A stretch of 64,000 nt of DNA from Thermococcus sp. SY098 (GTDB lineage: Archaea > Methanobacteriota_B > Thermococci > Thermococcales > Thermococcaceae), in contig NZ_CP141821.1 of the NCBI RefSeq assembly GCF_035621495.1, forward strand, positions 648,760-712,759. The letters are read 5' to 3'. A program made the position numbers and the translations under genes. Positions 24,566-32,763 of the stretch are shown here, in pieces; the stretch's first letter is position 1, and every line of letters begins with the position of its first letter. The notes under the pieces are model-generated. The model was not told the origin of the DNA. It did no database searches and saw only the letters and a list, made by a program, of their open reading frames with translations.

Positions 24566-26080
24566 TCACTCTGGCTTTATCATTTTAAGCTTTCCAAAGA
24601 AAGGTTCATAAAGGTGCCCTTCTGCAATTAAACGCTCTATGATCTCTTTGGCATATGCCTCTTTAAATCCATATTCAAGCAACGCTTTGTAGAACTCTTC
24701 TCTGGTAACCGTTCCATCAATAGAGGTTGCCTCCAAGTCCATAAAAATATTCAGTGCAGTGTTTGCCCTTTTATCCCCACTAATATATCTCTCGTAAGTT
24801 TCCACGGCCCTCAATATGACTTTCTCTGGCAGTTCATTCATCCACAGGTCGAGGATTTCCTGGTTTATGAGCAAGACATCATGGATAATGCCCGTATCAA
24901 TCTTCCCCTTAAATCTACCAATCGAACCCAAAATATGAGCGCTCAGCAGATATCTTGTATTTGTCTCAAATATCATGCCCTTGAGTATCAATGCGTCAAA
25001 TTTTTCACCATATTCATGACGGTTTTTCATTATCCAATGCTCAAATCTGTTTCTGAATTTCTGCATAACCTCATCCCCAGCACTAAGCGATGCTATTTTC
25101 TCCCTTTCTTTGAAGATTGTTATGATAACATTTGGAATCAGCTCTTCAAGTTCCTTATTCCTCTCATAGCCAATAGGTTCATTGAGAATATATGGAGTTT
25201 CAGAAGAGTAAGCCAGTGGATCGTCTGGTGATAACCGGCTGTATCTCTTTGGCGTCAAAAACACAGCATTTTTGTTCTCAAAATATTCAACAGCCCAATT
25301 TGGAGCTGGAATTTCTTTGCTGAGGATCTTCTTGTTGTATGGGACATAGTATTTCAGATTCGTATTATTAGGATTAAATAGAACGAAATCCAAATCAAGC
25401 TCTGGATCAACAAAAGAGTCCTTGTTGTCCTTTCTTAAGTGCAGTTCCATAGGGAAAAGTAAATAAAGATAGCGAACAGTTTCCCAGACTGACAGGATGA
25501 TTTTCTGCTCATTCTTGAATACGGAAAAAGTAATCCCTTCCCCCCAGTTCTTTTTTGTGCCCACAATTATTGGAGAGGCAAAGAGGGAGTAAATTACAGC
25601 TTTCTCAAGGTCGTAGTTGGCATATATTGTTTTCATAAATAGATCCTCAAATTCTTTCTTGCTTAATGCCATATCTTCGTATTCGAGCCAGTAATCAGAG
25701 TAATCCGCACTCTCAAGAGATACAACATGAACCATACGTAGGTTTCCATAAGGATAACCATCAACAATTCCCTTAACCCTTACATACTCTCCACTCTTAA
25801 ATTTAGCACTAATATTGCTTTTTTCAGTAATCCTGAGGACAAGATACGCTCTCAGCCCAGCTTTTTTAAGTTCGCTTGGAGAGAGGGGCGAAAGGATGTA
25901 GTAGAGGGCATCCTTTGGAGCATAAGGGGGCTGTCTGAGGAGTAAAAAGCCCTGGACTTCAACAAGCTCACCATTCTTTGAACTCTGGATCTTACTCTGG
26001 AAATCCCTAACCCTTTTAGCTGGTGTAAGCTTTTCTCGCCTTCCTGCAAGCCTCAGAAGTTTAAACACGTAATCCTCCAT
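24566..26080 (-). CDS. OB-fold / winged-helix protein resembling a degenerate MCM
   Basis: 504 residues from ATG-26080. Residues about 30-135 look like an OB-fold (VEVQGFLLLRQPPYAP, GEYVRVKGIVDGYPYGNLRM). The C-terminal 50 residues are a winged helix of the type found at the end of archaeal MCM helicases (TREEFYKALLEYGFKEAYAK, then EIIERLIAEGHLYEPFFGKL). The middle (about 155-400) starts ASPIIVGTKKNWGEGITFSV, loosely like MCM 'APSIYGHE', but has no Walker A or B. The name is therefore an inference from domain order. No ribosome-binding site precedes ATG-26080. The palindromic TATA at 26104-26111 puts transcription start at about this codon, so the mRNA may be leaderless; ATG-26092 is the alternative start. 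Confidence 0.6.
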   Translation of the reverse strand: MEDYVFKLLRLAGRREKLTPAKRVRDFQSKIQSSKNGELVEVQGFLLLRQPPYAPKDALYYILSPLSPSELKKAGLRAYLVLRITEKSNISAKFKSGEYVRVKGIVDGYPYGNLRMVHVVSLESADYSDYWLEYEDMALSKKEFEDLFMKTIYANYDLEKAVIYSLFASPIIVGTKKNWGEGITFSVFKNEQKIILSVWETVRYLYLLFPMELHLRKDNKDSFVDPELDLDFVLFNPNNTNLKYYVPYNKKILSKEIPAPNWAVEYFENKNAVFLTPKRYSRLSPDDPLAYSSETPYILNEPIGYERNKELEELIPNVIITIFKEREKIASLSAGDEVMQKFRNRFEHWIMKNRHEYGEKFDALILKGMIFETNTRYLLSAHILGSIGRFKGKIDTGIIHDVLLINQEILDLWMNELPEKVILRAVETYERYISGDKRANTALNIFMDLEATSIDGTVTREEFYKALLEYGFKEAYAKEIIERLIAEGHLYEPFFGKLKMIKPE

Positions 26081-26103
26081 CAAACATAGCATCTACCGAA
26101 ATG

Positions 26104-26111
26104 TTTATAAA
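26104..26111. promoter_or_regulatory. Palindromic TATA box, probably bidirectional (5S rRNA / MCM-like gene)
   Basis: TTTATAAA is its own reverse complement. On the plus strand it is centred 27 bases before the 5S 5' end, preceded by a purine-rich BRE-like CGAAATG. On the minus strand it is centred about 27 bases before ATG-26080 of the MCM-like gene. Confidence 0.6.
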
Positions 26112-26133
26112 TCCTCCTTTGAAGGTATGTATC

Positions 26134-26259
26134 GGTACGGCGGTCATAGCGGCGGGGCTACACCCGGTCTCGTTTCGATCCCGGAAGTTAAGCCCGCCAG
26201 CGATCCCGGTTGTACTGCCCTCCGAGAGGGGGCGGGAAACCGGGGACGCCGCCGGCCAC
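26134..26259 (+). rRNA. rrf: 5S ribosomal RNA
   Basis: About 126 bases of very high GC in an AT-rich surrounding. It begins GGTACGGCGGTCATAGCGGC and ends GACGCCGCCGGCCAC; the two ends pair as helix I. The conserved loop CCCGGAAGTTAAGCC, the loop-E/helix-IV region TACTGCCCTCCGAGAGGGGG and helix V are all present, nearly identical to Pyrococcus 5S as I recall it. It is not linked to 16S/23S rRNA, as is usual in Thermococcales. It has its own promoter (26104-26111), and a T-run at 26268-26272 follows. Confidence 0.97.
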
Positions 26260-26267
26260 TCAAACTG

Positions 26268-26272
26268 TTTTT
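26268..26272 (+). terminator. Oligo-T terminator after 5S rRNA
   Basis: TTTTT inside ACTGTTTTTCTG follows the mature 5S 3' end by about nine bases, enough for archaeal intrinsic termination. Confidence 0.45.
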
Positions 26273-26422
26273 CTGTTGAGATTTTAAGAAATCAGTACAC
26301 TTTAGTTGGTGAAGATTTTTAGTTTCGAGCAAACAGCGTCTGTTAGGGAAAGGTTTAAAAACTAAATTCTCCTTTGCTATCTTGACAGCTCGATGAACGA
26401 TGAAGTTTTGGAGGGATGTGAA

Positions 26423-26794
26423 ATGGCAAAGCCAAGTTACGTGAAGTTTGAGGTTCCAAAAGAGCTGGCTGAGAAAGCTCTTGAGGCTGTTGAGATTGCA
26501 AGAGACACCGGGAGAGTAAGGAAGGGTACAAACGAGACAACAAAGGCCGTTGAGAGAGGGCAGGCAAAGCTTGTCATAATCGCGGAAGATGTTGATCCAG
26601 AGGAAATCGTTGCACACTTACCACCACTCTGTGAGGAGAAGGAGATTCCATACATCTATGTTCCAAGCAAGAAGGAGCTCGGAGCTGCTGCTGGTATTGA
26701 GGTTTCAGCCGCAAGCGTTGCTATAATCGAGCCTGGTAAGGCTCGTGAGCTTGTTGAGGAAATCGCTATGAAGGTTAGGGAGCTTATGAAGTGA
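26423..26794 (+). CDS. rpl7ae: Ribosomal protein L7Ae (eL8), kink-turn binding protein
   Basis: 123 residues. L7Ae binds kink-turns in 23S rRNA, C/D and H/ACA guide RNAs and RNase P RNA, and nucleates the C/D methylation particle that would use the sRNAs found elsewhere in this window. RNA-binding residues are in [20 protein letters not shown], and the specificity loop is [15 protein letters not shown]. Start ATG-26423 ([16 protein letters not shown]) has GGAGGGATGTG upstream; an in-frame ATG at 26393 lacks a site. The TATA-like GGTTTAAAAAC near 26352-26362 leaves a leader of about 40 bases containing two GATGA motifs. In some archaea L7Ae represses its own mRNA through a kink-turn. Confidence 0.96.
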   Translation: MAKPSYVKFEVPKELAEKALEAVEIARDTGRVRKGTNETTKAVERGQAKLVIIAEDVDPEEIVAHLPPLCEEKEIPYIYVPSKKELGAAAGIEVSAASVAIIEPGKARELVEEIAMKVRELMK

Positions 26795-26885
26795 GCTCCC
26801 CCTCCTTCCCTTTACATTCACACTCATCGAAAGATTTAAAGGTCATTGGGTGAGGTTTTTTATAGCTATCATAGAGGTGTGAGGA

Positions 26886-27095
26886 ATGAGCGACGAAGGA
26901 TACGCTGCTGAGGTTATTGAAATCGTTGGAAGGACTGGAGTTACAGGTGGCGTTACTCAGGTTAAGGTTAGGGTTTTAGAGGGCAGAGATAAGGGAAGAG
27001 TCATCAGAAGGAACATTAAGGGCCCAGTGAGAGTTGGCGACATTGTCATTCTCAGAGAGACTGAGAGAGAAGCAAGAGAGATTAAGGCAAGGTGA
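26886..27095 (+). CDS. rps28e: Small-subunit ribosomal protein S28e
   Basis: 69 residues, a small OB-fold 30S protein. Family pattern is complete: [20 protein letters not shown] then [38 protein letters not shown]. Start ATG-26886 has GAGGTGTGAGG upstream. Its own TATA-like TTTTTTATAGC lies near 26856. It is five bases from the L24e gene; L7Ae-S28e-L24e is a standard archaeal cluster. Confidence 0.96.
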   Translation: MSDEGYAAEVIEIVGRTGVTGGVTQVKVRVLEGRDKGRVIRRNIKGPVRVGDIVILRETEREAREIKAR

Positions 27096-27100
27096 TGTAA

Positions 27101-27310
27101 ATGGCAAGGTGGAACGTCTGCTCATACTGTGGAAAGGAGTTCGAACCAGGAACAGGAAAGATGTTCGTCAGAAACGATGGCAGGGTTTTCTTCTTCTGCT
27201 CAAGCAAGTGCGAAAAGTACTTCCTCATGGGCAGAAATCCAAGAAAGCTTAAGTGGACAAAGGCATTCCAAGAGGCAAGGCTCCAGAGAGCAAGAAGCAG
27301 AAGAAGGTGA
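27101..27310 (+). CDS. rpl24e: Large-subunit ribosomal protein L24e
   Basis: 69 residues with a four-Cys zinc finger: [20 protein letters not shown] and [20 protein letters not shown]. The C-terminus is basic ([16 protein letters not shown]). A 50S component near L3/L14. Start ATG-27101 has GGTGATG upstream, which includes the S28e stop. In related genomes ndk follows directly; here two secreted-protein genes intervene. Confidence 0.96.
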   Translation: MARWNVCSYCGKEFEPGTGKMFVRNDGRVFFFCSSKCEKYFLMGRNPRKLKWTKAFQEARLQRARSRRR

Positions 27311-27331
27311 GCTTTTTGTTCTTTATTTTTT
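27311..27331 (+). terminator. T-rich terminator after rpl24e
   Basis: Immediately after the L24e stop lie TTTTT, TTCTTT and TTTTTT runs in about 20 bases. This is a typical archaeal termination region and suggests that transcription of the ribosomal cluster ends before the two inserted genes. Confidence 0.45.
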
Positions 27332-27460
27332 AAATCGTTAGCAGAATTACTTTTACTGATAGTTTTAAAATTTTACAGTTATACTGTGGCTTTATTGTCT
27401 AATAACCAGCCGAAAATCTTAAATATTATTAGTGGTCTATGTTAAATTGAAATCCTCCTT

Positions 27461-27468
27461 GGGGGGGG
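27461..27468 (+). repeat. G8 homopolymer at a ribosome-binding position
   Basis: Eight consecutive G occupy the place of the ribosome-binding site, three bases before the ATG at 27472. Such a run is rare in this AT-rich sequence. Length change by slippage would shift Shine-Dalgarno spacing, so variable expression is conceivable. Confidence 0.6.
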
Positions 27469-27471
27469 CGA

Positions 27472-27891
27472 ATGCGAAGATGGGTAATTTTGTTTGTAAT
27501 TGGACTGTGGATACTAAGTATTTTTGAAAGTGTAGTAGCATACTCTTCTACATACGATGTTGTTCTATGGGACGATGGACCATCATTCTATGACACAAGG
27601 ACAGTGGGTTCTTGGCCAGCAAAATGTACATTTGTAATTAGGGGAGAGCTTGTAACCTACTCAACATCATGGTATCAGGGAGAAGGATGCACCGAACTGT
27701 TCATACCATTTTTAGGATACTTTATTTTCAGCCAAGCGATAGGGACTGTAGAGAACAGCGATGGATTTCGTGATGTCTCGTATTTCAGCAAAGTATCTTT
27801 TGTAAAAAGTTTCTACTATCCATATCCCAGAGATGGTCCAAGCTCTACACTAACAGTAGGATGGCACTACAAACACTATTACTACGGATGA
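27472..27891 (+). CDS. Small secreted aromatic-rich protein of unknown function
   Basis: 139 residues. Signal peptide at residues 1-23 (MRRWVILFVIGLWILSIFES, VVA) with a mature protein of about 116 residues. It is rich in Tyr, Trp, Ser and Phe, has two Cys (AKCTFV and EGCTEL) that could form a disulfide, and ends WHYKHYYYG. In size and composition it loosely recalls secreted bacteriocin-like proteins, but I cannot assign a family. It has its own promoter (CCGAAAATCTTAAATATT near 27410-27426) and a G8 tract in place of a normal ribosome-binding site. It precedes another secreted-protein gene by 22 bases. Confidence 0.65.
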   Translation: MRRWVILFVIGLWILSIFESVVAYSSTYDVVLWDDGPSFYDTRTVGSWPAKCTFVIRGELVTYSTSWYQGEGCTELFIPFLGYFIFSQAIGTVENSDGFRDVSYFSKVSFVKSFYYPYPRDGPSSTLTVGWHYKHYYYG

Positions 27892-27913
27892 AAAATCTGA
27901 GGAGGTGATGACA

Positions 27914-28627
27914 ATGAGAAAAAGTGTCCTTATATTGTTGCTTACTATTTTAGCAATCTCGGGAACTGTGGCAGTTACATTGGCGTACAATCCTATGCCT
28001 GCTTCCGAAAAAATAGCTGAACGAATCAATACAATAGAGAAATATTCATTCACAGAAATTATTCAAAGCAATCAGTATTTCGGCGAAATTAAAGAAGTAA
28101 ATGGCTCGAGGGAAGCGATCATGAAGTTTGCATATAAAAGTAGTGGAAAGAGATGGGGATGGATAGACCTAAAAACAATGTCAGCTGAAGTATTTGAAGA
28201 GTACTACATAAATGACACGCTTGTTATGAGAACATATGCAAAAGTAGAAAACGGCAAATTAAGCGGATATGTCGAGTTAAAAAATGGCAAAAAGTTGCCT
28301 TTAACTCAAGTACTTGAGGAAAACTATGGTATCCCACCAGAAAAAGCTGTTGAAATGTTTATGCACAACCATCCACTAGCTGCACTTAACTCTAAGCTTA
28401 AGCACAACATATTAATACCAGTAGAACCATCTCTTAAAGACAAGCTATTAATGACATTAGGATTAAAAGAAACAGTCTACATGTACAAGTTGCCTTCAGA
28501 GGGGAACAGAGAATGGAAAATCATTGTTAAAGGGGATGGTACCCCAGAAAAAATTGAACTGATATCCAATGATTCTACAGCTCCAGGTGTTGTAAAAGCA
28601 ATTATCGAAATTAATCCTGCAAATTAA
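27914..28627 (+). CDS. Secreted protein of unknown function, 237 aa
   Basis: Signal peptide at residues 1 to about 25 (MRKSVLILLLTILAISGTVA, VTLA), so exported; no lipobox Cys and no C-terminal anchor. The mature part alternates strands in a pattern (YFGEIKEVNGSREAIMKFAY, RWGWIDLKTMSAEVFEEYYI, VENGKLSGYVELKNGKKLPL) that could be a LolA/LppX-like beta sheet. This is a structural guess. No family is recognised. Start ATG-27914 with GGAGGTGAT upstream; the GTG-27905 and ATG-27908 alternatives overlap that site. Probably an operon with the small secreted protein before it. Codon use looks more AT-rich than the ribosomal neighbours. Confidence 0.65.
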   Translation: MRKSVLILLLTILAISGTVAVTLAYNPMPASEKIAERINTIEKYSFTEIIQSNQYFGEIKEVNGSREAIMKFAYKSSGKRWGWIDLKTMSAEVFEEYYINDTLVMRTYAKVENGKLSGYVELKNGKKLPLTQVLEENYGIPPEKAVEMFMHNHPLAALNSKLKHNILIPVEPSLKDKLLMTLGLKETVYMYKLPSEGNREWKIIVKGDGTPEKIELISNDSTAPGVVKAIIEINPAN

Positions 28628-28707
28628 TGAGTTTTTCTTAAGCTTTTTATTATTTTTAGACCAAAAAGCATTTTAACACTTTATGCTAAGCTTTTCTGGT
28701 GTTGCCA

Positions 28708-29214
28708 ATGGCTGACAATAAGGTTGAGAGAACTCTAGTTATAATAAAGCCAGATGCCGTTGTTAGAGGATTAATTGGAGAAATCATTTCAAGATTTGAA
28801 AAGAAAGGCCTTAAAATCGTTGGAATGAAGATGATTCATATTGATAGAGAGCTGGCAGAGATTCACTATGCTGAACACAAAGGGAAGCCATTCTTCAATG
28901 CTCTCATTGACTACATAACAAAGGCTCCCAGTATTGTTATGGTCGTTGAAGGCCGTTACGCTATCGGCGTTGTGAGAAAGATGGCTGGTGCAACTGATCC
29001 AAAAGACGCAGAGCCCGGAACAATTAGAGGTGATTTGGGCTTGGATGTTGGAGATGCAATTTACAATGTTGTCCATGCAAGTGACAGCCCAGAGAGTGCT
29101 GAGCGCGAGATAAACCTCTACTTTAAGCCTGAAGAAATTTTTGAATATTCAAAAGCCGTTGACTGGTTCTATAAGACACACTGGGATAAGGAGAAGGGCG
29201 AGTGGATTGAGTAG
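28708..29214 (+). CDS. ndk: Nucleoside diphosphate kinase
   Basis: 168 residues. Exchanges the gamma phosphate between NTPs and NDPs through a phospho-histidine. Family features: [20 protein letters not shown], the Kpn-loop region [20 protein letters not shown], and the active-site His in [20 protein letters not shown]. The C-terminal [20 protein letters not shown] is a little longer than in many archaea. Start ATG-28708 (MADNKVERT) follows GGTGTT; GTG-28699 is less likely. It lies in the classic ribosomal-NDK-IF2 order, though separated from L24e by two accessory genes. Confidence 0.95.
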   Translation: MADNKVERTLVIIKPDAVVRGLIGEIISRFEKKGLKIVGMKMIHIDRELAEIHYAEHKGKPFFNALIDYITKAPSIVMVVEGRYAIGVVRKMAGATDPKDAEPGTIRGDLGLDVGDAIYNVVHASDSPESAEREINLYFKPEEIFEYSKAVDWFYKTHWDKEKGEWIE

Positions 29215-29225
29215 TTTTTCTTTTC
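29215..29225 (+). terminator. T-rich terminator after ndk
   Basis: TTTTTCTTTTC begins at the base after the ndk stop codon. A further T-run lies near 29248. Confidence 0.4.
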
Positions 29226-29323
29226 TACCAAACTTTTAAAAGTCAATTTTTTAAATTAGCTTGGAGCTTGCATTAAGTTAGCACTCATTTAATAATTGAC
29301 AAAACGACAAGAAGGTGGGAAAA

Positions 29324-32300
29324 ATGAAAAGAATTAGACAACCAATTATAGCTGTTCTTGGTCATGTTGATCATGGGAAGTGCCTTTTGCCAGATGAAAG
29401 GATAGTGATCCCAGAGCTTGGTGAGATTACCCTAAAAGAGCTGTTTGAACTTGGAGGAGAGATTGTCGTTAAAGATGGGGAAAAAGAAATCAGAGAACTC
29501 AACATTGAGGTCCATGTTGTAAGTCAAGATGGAACTATTCGGAGAGCTAAAAGTCCCTATATCTGGCGGTTGAGGCACAGGGGTAAGGTTCTTAAGGTAA
29601 AACTCAAAAACTGGCACTCTGTTAGTGTAACCCCGGAGCATCCGTTTCTAACGAACAAAGGATGGAAACGTGCTGACCAGCTTAAGCCTGGAGATTATGT
29701 TGCAGTTCCAAAGAGAATCGATGGGAACGAGAGTCATGAGCGTTTTATGAGATACGTTTACTCAAAAATTCTAACTGAAGAGCTAATCGCAAAGCTAAAT
29801 GAGAATAAGCTCGAAGAAATCAGGAAGCACTTTAGAGGATATAAGATATACAAGATCCAAAAAAATGTCTTCAGAAAAGAGGACATTGAAAAATTAAATC
29901 TTAACGATAGCATTGAAAAAATAGCTTTTACTCCAAGGGGTCACCGTTCTGGAAAGCCTCTATACTATCTTAAAATGCCAAAAAGTATAGATGAGTGGAA
30001 GGCTGTGTTCTACTTTGCTGGAGTCATGTTCGGTGATGGAAGTCAAGAAAAAATAGCAAACAACGATGTGGAAGTTTTCGAAAGGCTCAAAGGCCTTAAA
30101 CCCCTTGGTGTAGAGCTTGTCAGAGTTAAGAGAAGAACTTCTTATGAAATAGAGCTTAGAAAAGCGAAAAATGCTCTGCTCAGATTTATCAAGCTACTGT
30201 TCGAATATCCAGAAGAGAGGAAAGCTCACAGCATTAGGGTTCCACAAGTCCTCTTCATTGCTCCAAAGGAGCTTGTGGCTGAATTCATTAGGGGCTACTT
30301 TGATGCAGATGCTTATGTCAGTTTAAAGGATGTAAGGATTGAAGTAACAAGTGCATCAGAAGAGTTCGTTGAAAAGCTAACTCTCGTGCTTCTCAGGTTT
30401 GGGATTCTGTCGAAGATTTATGATAACAAGGGATATCGGACACTGATAATTTCGGGAAGAAGGAACCTAATTGAATTCAAGCAACATATTGGATTCACGG
30501 TAAAAGTCAAGACGGAGAGACTCGATAAGATAATTAAAAAGAGTAAAAAGAGTGAGCTCTATCCAATTCAGGAAGAGCTCAAACGGTTAAGGCTTTTATT
30601 CGGCTTTACAAGGAGCGAGCTCAACAGTGAAGTTCCATACTACTCAAAATATGAAAGTTCAGAAATTCCAAGTTATGAAATTCTCAAGAAAATCCTCCAG
30701 ACAATCAGAAGAGGATCAAAGAACCTTGATGTAAAGCTCAGTGCGCTTGAAGGTTCACGAAGCGATCACAACTATATCAAAGCCTTTGAAGCTGATGGTT
30801 TAATGAAGAACGGAAAACCTACGGAACTTGGTAGGGAACTGATTGAGGTCTGGAGGAACAGAGAATTTGACTCAAAGGACGTTGACTACATTGAAAACCT
30901 CATTGAAAACCTGGCTTTTGTTCCAGTAGAAAGCATTGAGGAGCTTGAATATGACGGTTATGTTTATGACCTTACAACGGAGACACACAACTTCATAGCC
31001 AATGGGATTTTAGTCCACAACACCACTCTGCTTGACAAAATCCGTAAAACGAATGTTGCCGCTAAAGAAGCTGGTGGTATAACCCAGCACATAGGAGCAA
31101 CGGAAGTTCCTATCGATGTTGTTAAGCAAATTGCTGGACCTCTCTTAAAGCTCTGGAAAGGCGAGATAAAGCTTCCTGGCCTGCTGTTTATTGATACTCC
31201 CGGTCACGAGGCATTCACAAGTTTAAGAGCGAGAGGGGGCAGTTTGGCTGATTTAGCCATCCTCATTGTTGACATAAATGAAGGCTTTCAGCCCCAGACA
31301 ATTGAGAGCATTGAGATCCTGAGAAGATATAAAACACCGTTTATAGTTGCTGCAAACAAGATTGACCGTATAAAGGGCTGGAAAATTCAGGAATGGGAAC
31401 CGTTCCTGGTAAACATCAAAAAGCAAGACCAAAGAGCTGTGCAAGAGCTTGAGACAAAACTCTGGGAGCTTATTGGAAAGTTCTATGAGATGGGCTTCCA
31501 AGCGAACAGGTTTGACAGAGTTCAGGACTTTACACGTGAGCTGGCTATCGTTCCAATTTCAGCCAAATATGGAATAGGTGTTCCAGAGCTTTTAGTCCTC
31601 ATAGCTGGTTTATCTCAGAAGTATTTGGAGAAAAAGCTCAAGATTGAGGTTGAAGGTCCGGCAAGGGGTACGATCCTTGAAGTTAGAGAAGAGCCGGGAT
31701 TGGGGACAACTATTGACGTCATAATCTATGATGGAACACTCCACAAGGATGACATCATAGTCGTCGGTGGAAAGGACAAGGCAATAGTAACAAAGATCAG
31801 AGCTTTGCTCAAACCGAAGCCCTTGGATGAGATTAGAGATCCAAGATTCAGGTTTGACCAAGTTGATGAAGTCGTTGCAGCAGCGGGTGTTAAGATAGCC
31901 GCACCAGATTTGGAGGAAGCCTTAGCAGGTTCACCAGTGATAGCATGCAGAAGTGAAGAGGAAATCGAAAAAGCAAGGCAGGAGATTCTTAACCAGATTA
32001 AAAGCGTCGTCATAAGCACAGACAAGGTTGGGGTAATAGTTAAGGCTGACACTCTTGGAAGCCTTGAAGCGTTAAGCAAGGAGCTCCAGGAGAAGAACAT
32101 CCCAATCAGGAAAGCTGATGTCGGAAACATAAGCAAAACTGATGTCATGGAGGCTCTAAGCGTAAAAGAAGAAAAGCCTCTCTACGGTGTTGTTCTTGGA
32201 TTCAACGTCAAAGTCAATGAAGATGCAGAGGAGATTGCAAAAGCCAAGGGAGTGCCAATATTCGTTGGGAACATCATCTATAAGATAATTGAGGACTATG

Positions 32301-32758
32301 AAGCATGGGTAAAAGCGGAAGAAGAGAAAAAGAAAAAGGAGCTGTTAGCTAAGACAACTTTCCCAGGAGTTATAAGGCTGTTCCCAGATGAGCGTTACGT
32401 CTTCAGGAGAAGTCATCCAGCAATAGTCGGTGTTGAAGTCCTTGAGGGAAGAATTAAGCCTGGCTACACTCTAATAAAGCAAAACGGACAGAAAGTAGGA
32501 ACGATAAAGTCTATCAAGTCGAAGAACGACTTCCTCCAAGAGGCCAAAAAAGGTGAAGCCGTTGCCATTGCCATTGATGGTCCAATAGTTGGAAGACACA
32601 TTCATCCGGGAGAGATTCTCTACGTTGATTTGAGCAGAGACGATGCAATAAGGCTTGTGAAAGAGCTTAGAGACATGCTTGACGAGACCGATATAAAAGC
32701 TTTGAAGATGATTGCAAAAGTTAAGGCAAGAGAAGATCCGTTCTGGGCGGCGCTTTGA
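29324..32758 (+). CDS. infB: Translation initiation factor aIF5B/IF2, intein-containing precursor
   Basis: 1144 residues before splicing, about 597 after removal of the intein (residues 20-566). The product is the archaeal IF2/eIF5B GTPase that joins subunits and helps place initiator tRNA. The G domain is interrupted within G1 (GHVDHGK / TTLLDKIR); then ITQHIGATEV (G2), DTPGHEAF (G3), NKIDRIKGW (G4) and SAKYGIGV (G5). Domains II to IV follow, ending in the helical/beta C-domain with LVKELRDMLDETDIKALKMI. Start ATG-29324 has GGTGGGA upstream; the GTG at 29315 is rejected. The protein cannot bind GTP until the intein leaves, since it splits the P-loop. Confidence 0.95.
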   Translation: MKRIRQPIIAVLGHVDHGKCLLPDERIVIPELGEITLKELFELGGEIVVKDGEKEIRELNIEVHVVSQDGTIRRAKSPYIWRLRHRGKVLKVKLKNWHSVSVTPEHPFLTNKGWKRADQLKPGDYVAVPKRIDGNESHERFMRYVYSKILTEELIAKLNENKLEEIRKHFRGYKIYKIQKNVFRKEDIEKLNLNDSIEKIAFTPRGHRSGKPLYYLKMPKSIDEWKAVFYFAGVMFGDGSQEKIANNDVEVFERLKGLKPLGVELVRVKRRTSYEIELRKAKNALLRFIKLLFEYPEERKAHSIRVPQVLFIAPKELVAEFIRGYFDADAYVSLKDVRIEVTSASEEFVEKLTLVLLRFGILSKIYDNKGYRTLIISGRRNLIEFKQHIGFTVKVKTERLDKIIKKSKKSELYPIQEELKRLRLLFGFTRSELNSEVPYYSKYESSEIPSYEILKKILQTIRRGSKNLDVKLSALEGSRSDHNYIKAFEADGLMKNGKPTELGRELIEVWRNREFDSKDVDYIENLIENLAFVPVESIEELEYDGYVYDLTTETHNFIANGILVHNTTLLDKIRKTNVAAKEAGGITQHIGATEVPIDVVKQIAGPLLKLWKGEIKLPGLLFIDTPGHEAFTSLRARGGSLADLAILIVDINEGFQPQTIESIEILRRYKTPFIVAANKIDRIKGWKIQEWEPFLVNIKKQDQRAVQELETKLWELIGKFYEMGFQANRFDRVQDFTRELAIVPISAKYGIGVPELLVLIAGLSQKYLEKKLKIEVEGPARGTILEVREEPGLGTTIDVIIYDGTLHKDDIIVVGGKDKAIVTKIRALLKPKPLDEIRDPRFRFDQVDEVVAAAGVKIAAPDLEEALAGSPVIACRSEEEIEKARQEILNQIKSVVISTDKVGVIVKADTLGSLEALSKELQEKNIPIRKADVGNISKTDVMEALSVKEEKPLYGVVLGFNVKVNEDAEEIAKAKGVPIFVGNIIYKIIEDYEAWVKAEEEKKKKELLAKTTFPGVIRLFPDERYVFRRSHPAIVGVEVLEGRIKPGYTLIKQNGQKVGTIKSIKSKNDFLQEAKKGEAVAIAIDGPIVGRHIHPGEILYVDLSRDDAIRLVKELRDMLDETDIKALKMIAKVKAREDPFWAAL
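29381..31021 (+). other. IF2 intein with LAGLIDADG homing endonuclease domain
   Basis: 547 codons inserted between GHVDHGK and TTLLDK. First residue Cys (CLLPDERIVIPELGE, block A). Block B is VTPEHPFLT with the TxxH motif. Block F is VYDLTTETHNFIANG and block G is ILVHN, with Thr as the +1 extein residue. Two dodecapeptide motifs, FAGVMFGDGS (about residue 235 of the precursor) and FIRGYFDADA (about 325), mark a DOD-family homing endonuclease with both acidic catalytic residues kept, so both splicing and homing look functional. Inteins at this exact IF2 site are known in other Thermococcales. Confidence 0.95.
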
Positions 32759-32763
32759 TTATT

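Noticed and set aside
27890-27918. GGATGA...CTGA...GTGATGA boxes resembling half a C/D sRNA
   Set aside because: The interval between the first two boxes is only about five bases and no final D box follows. The GTGATGA is part of a ribosome-binding site.
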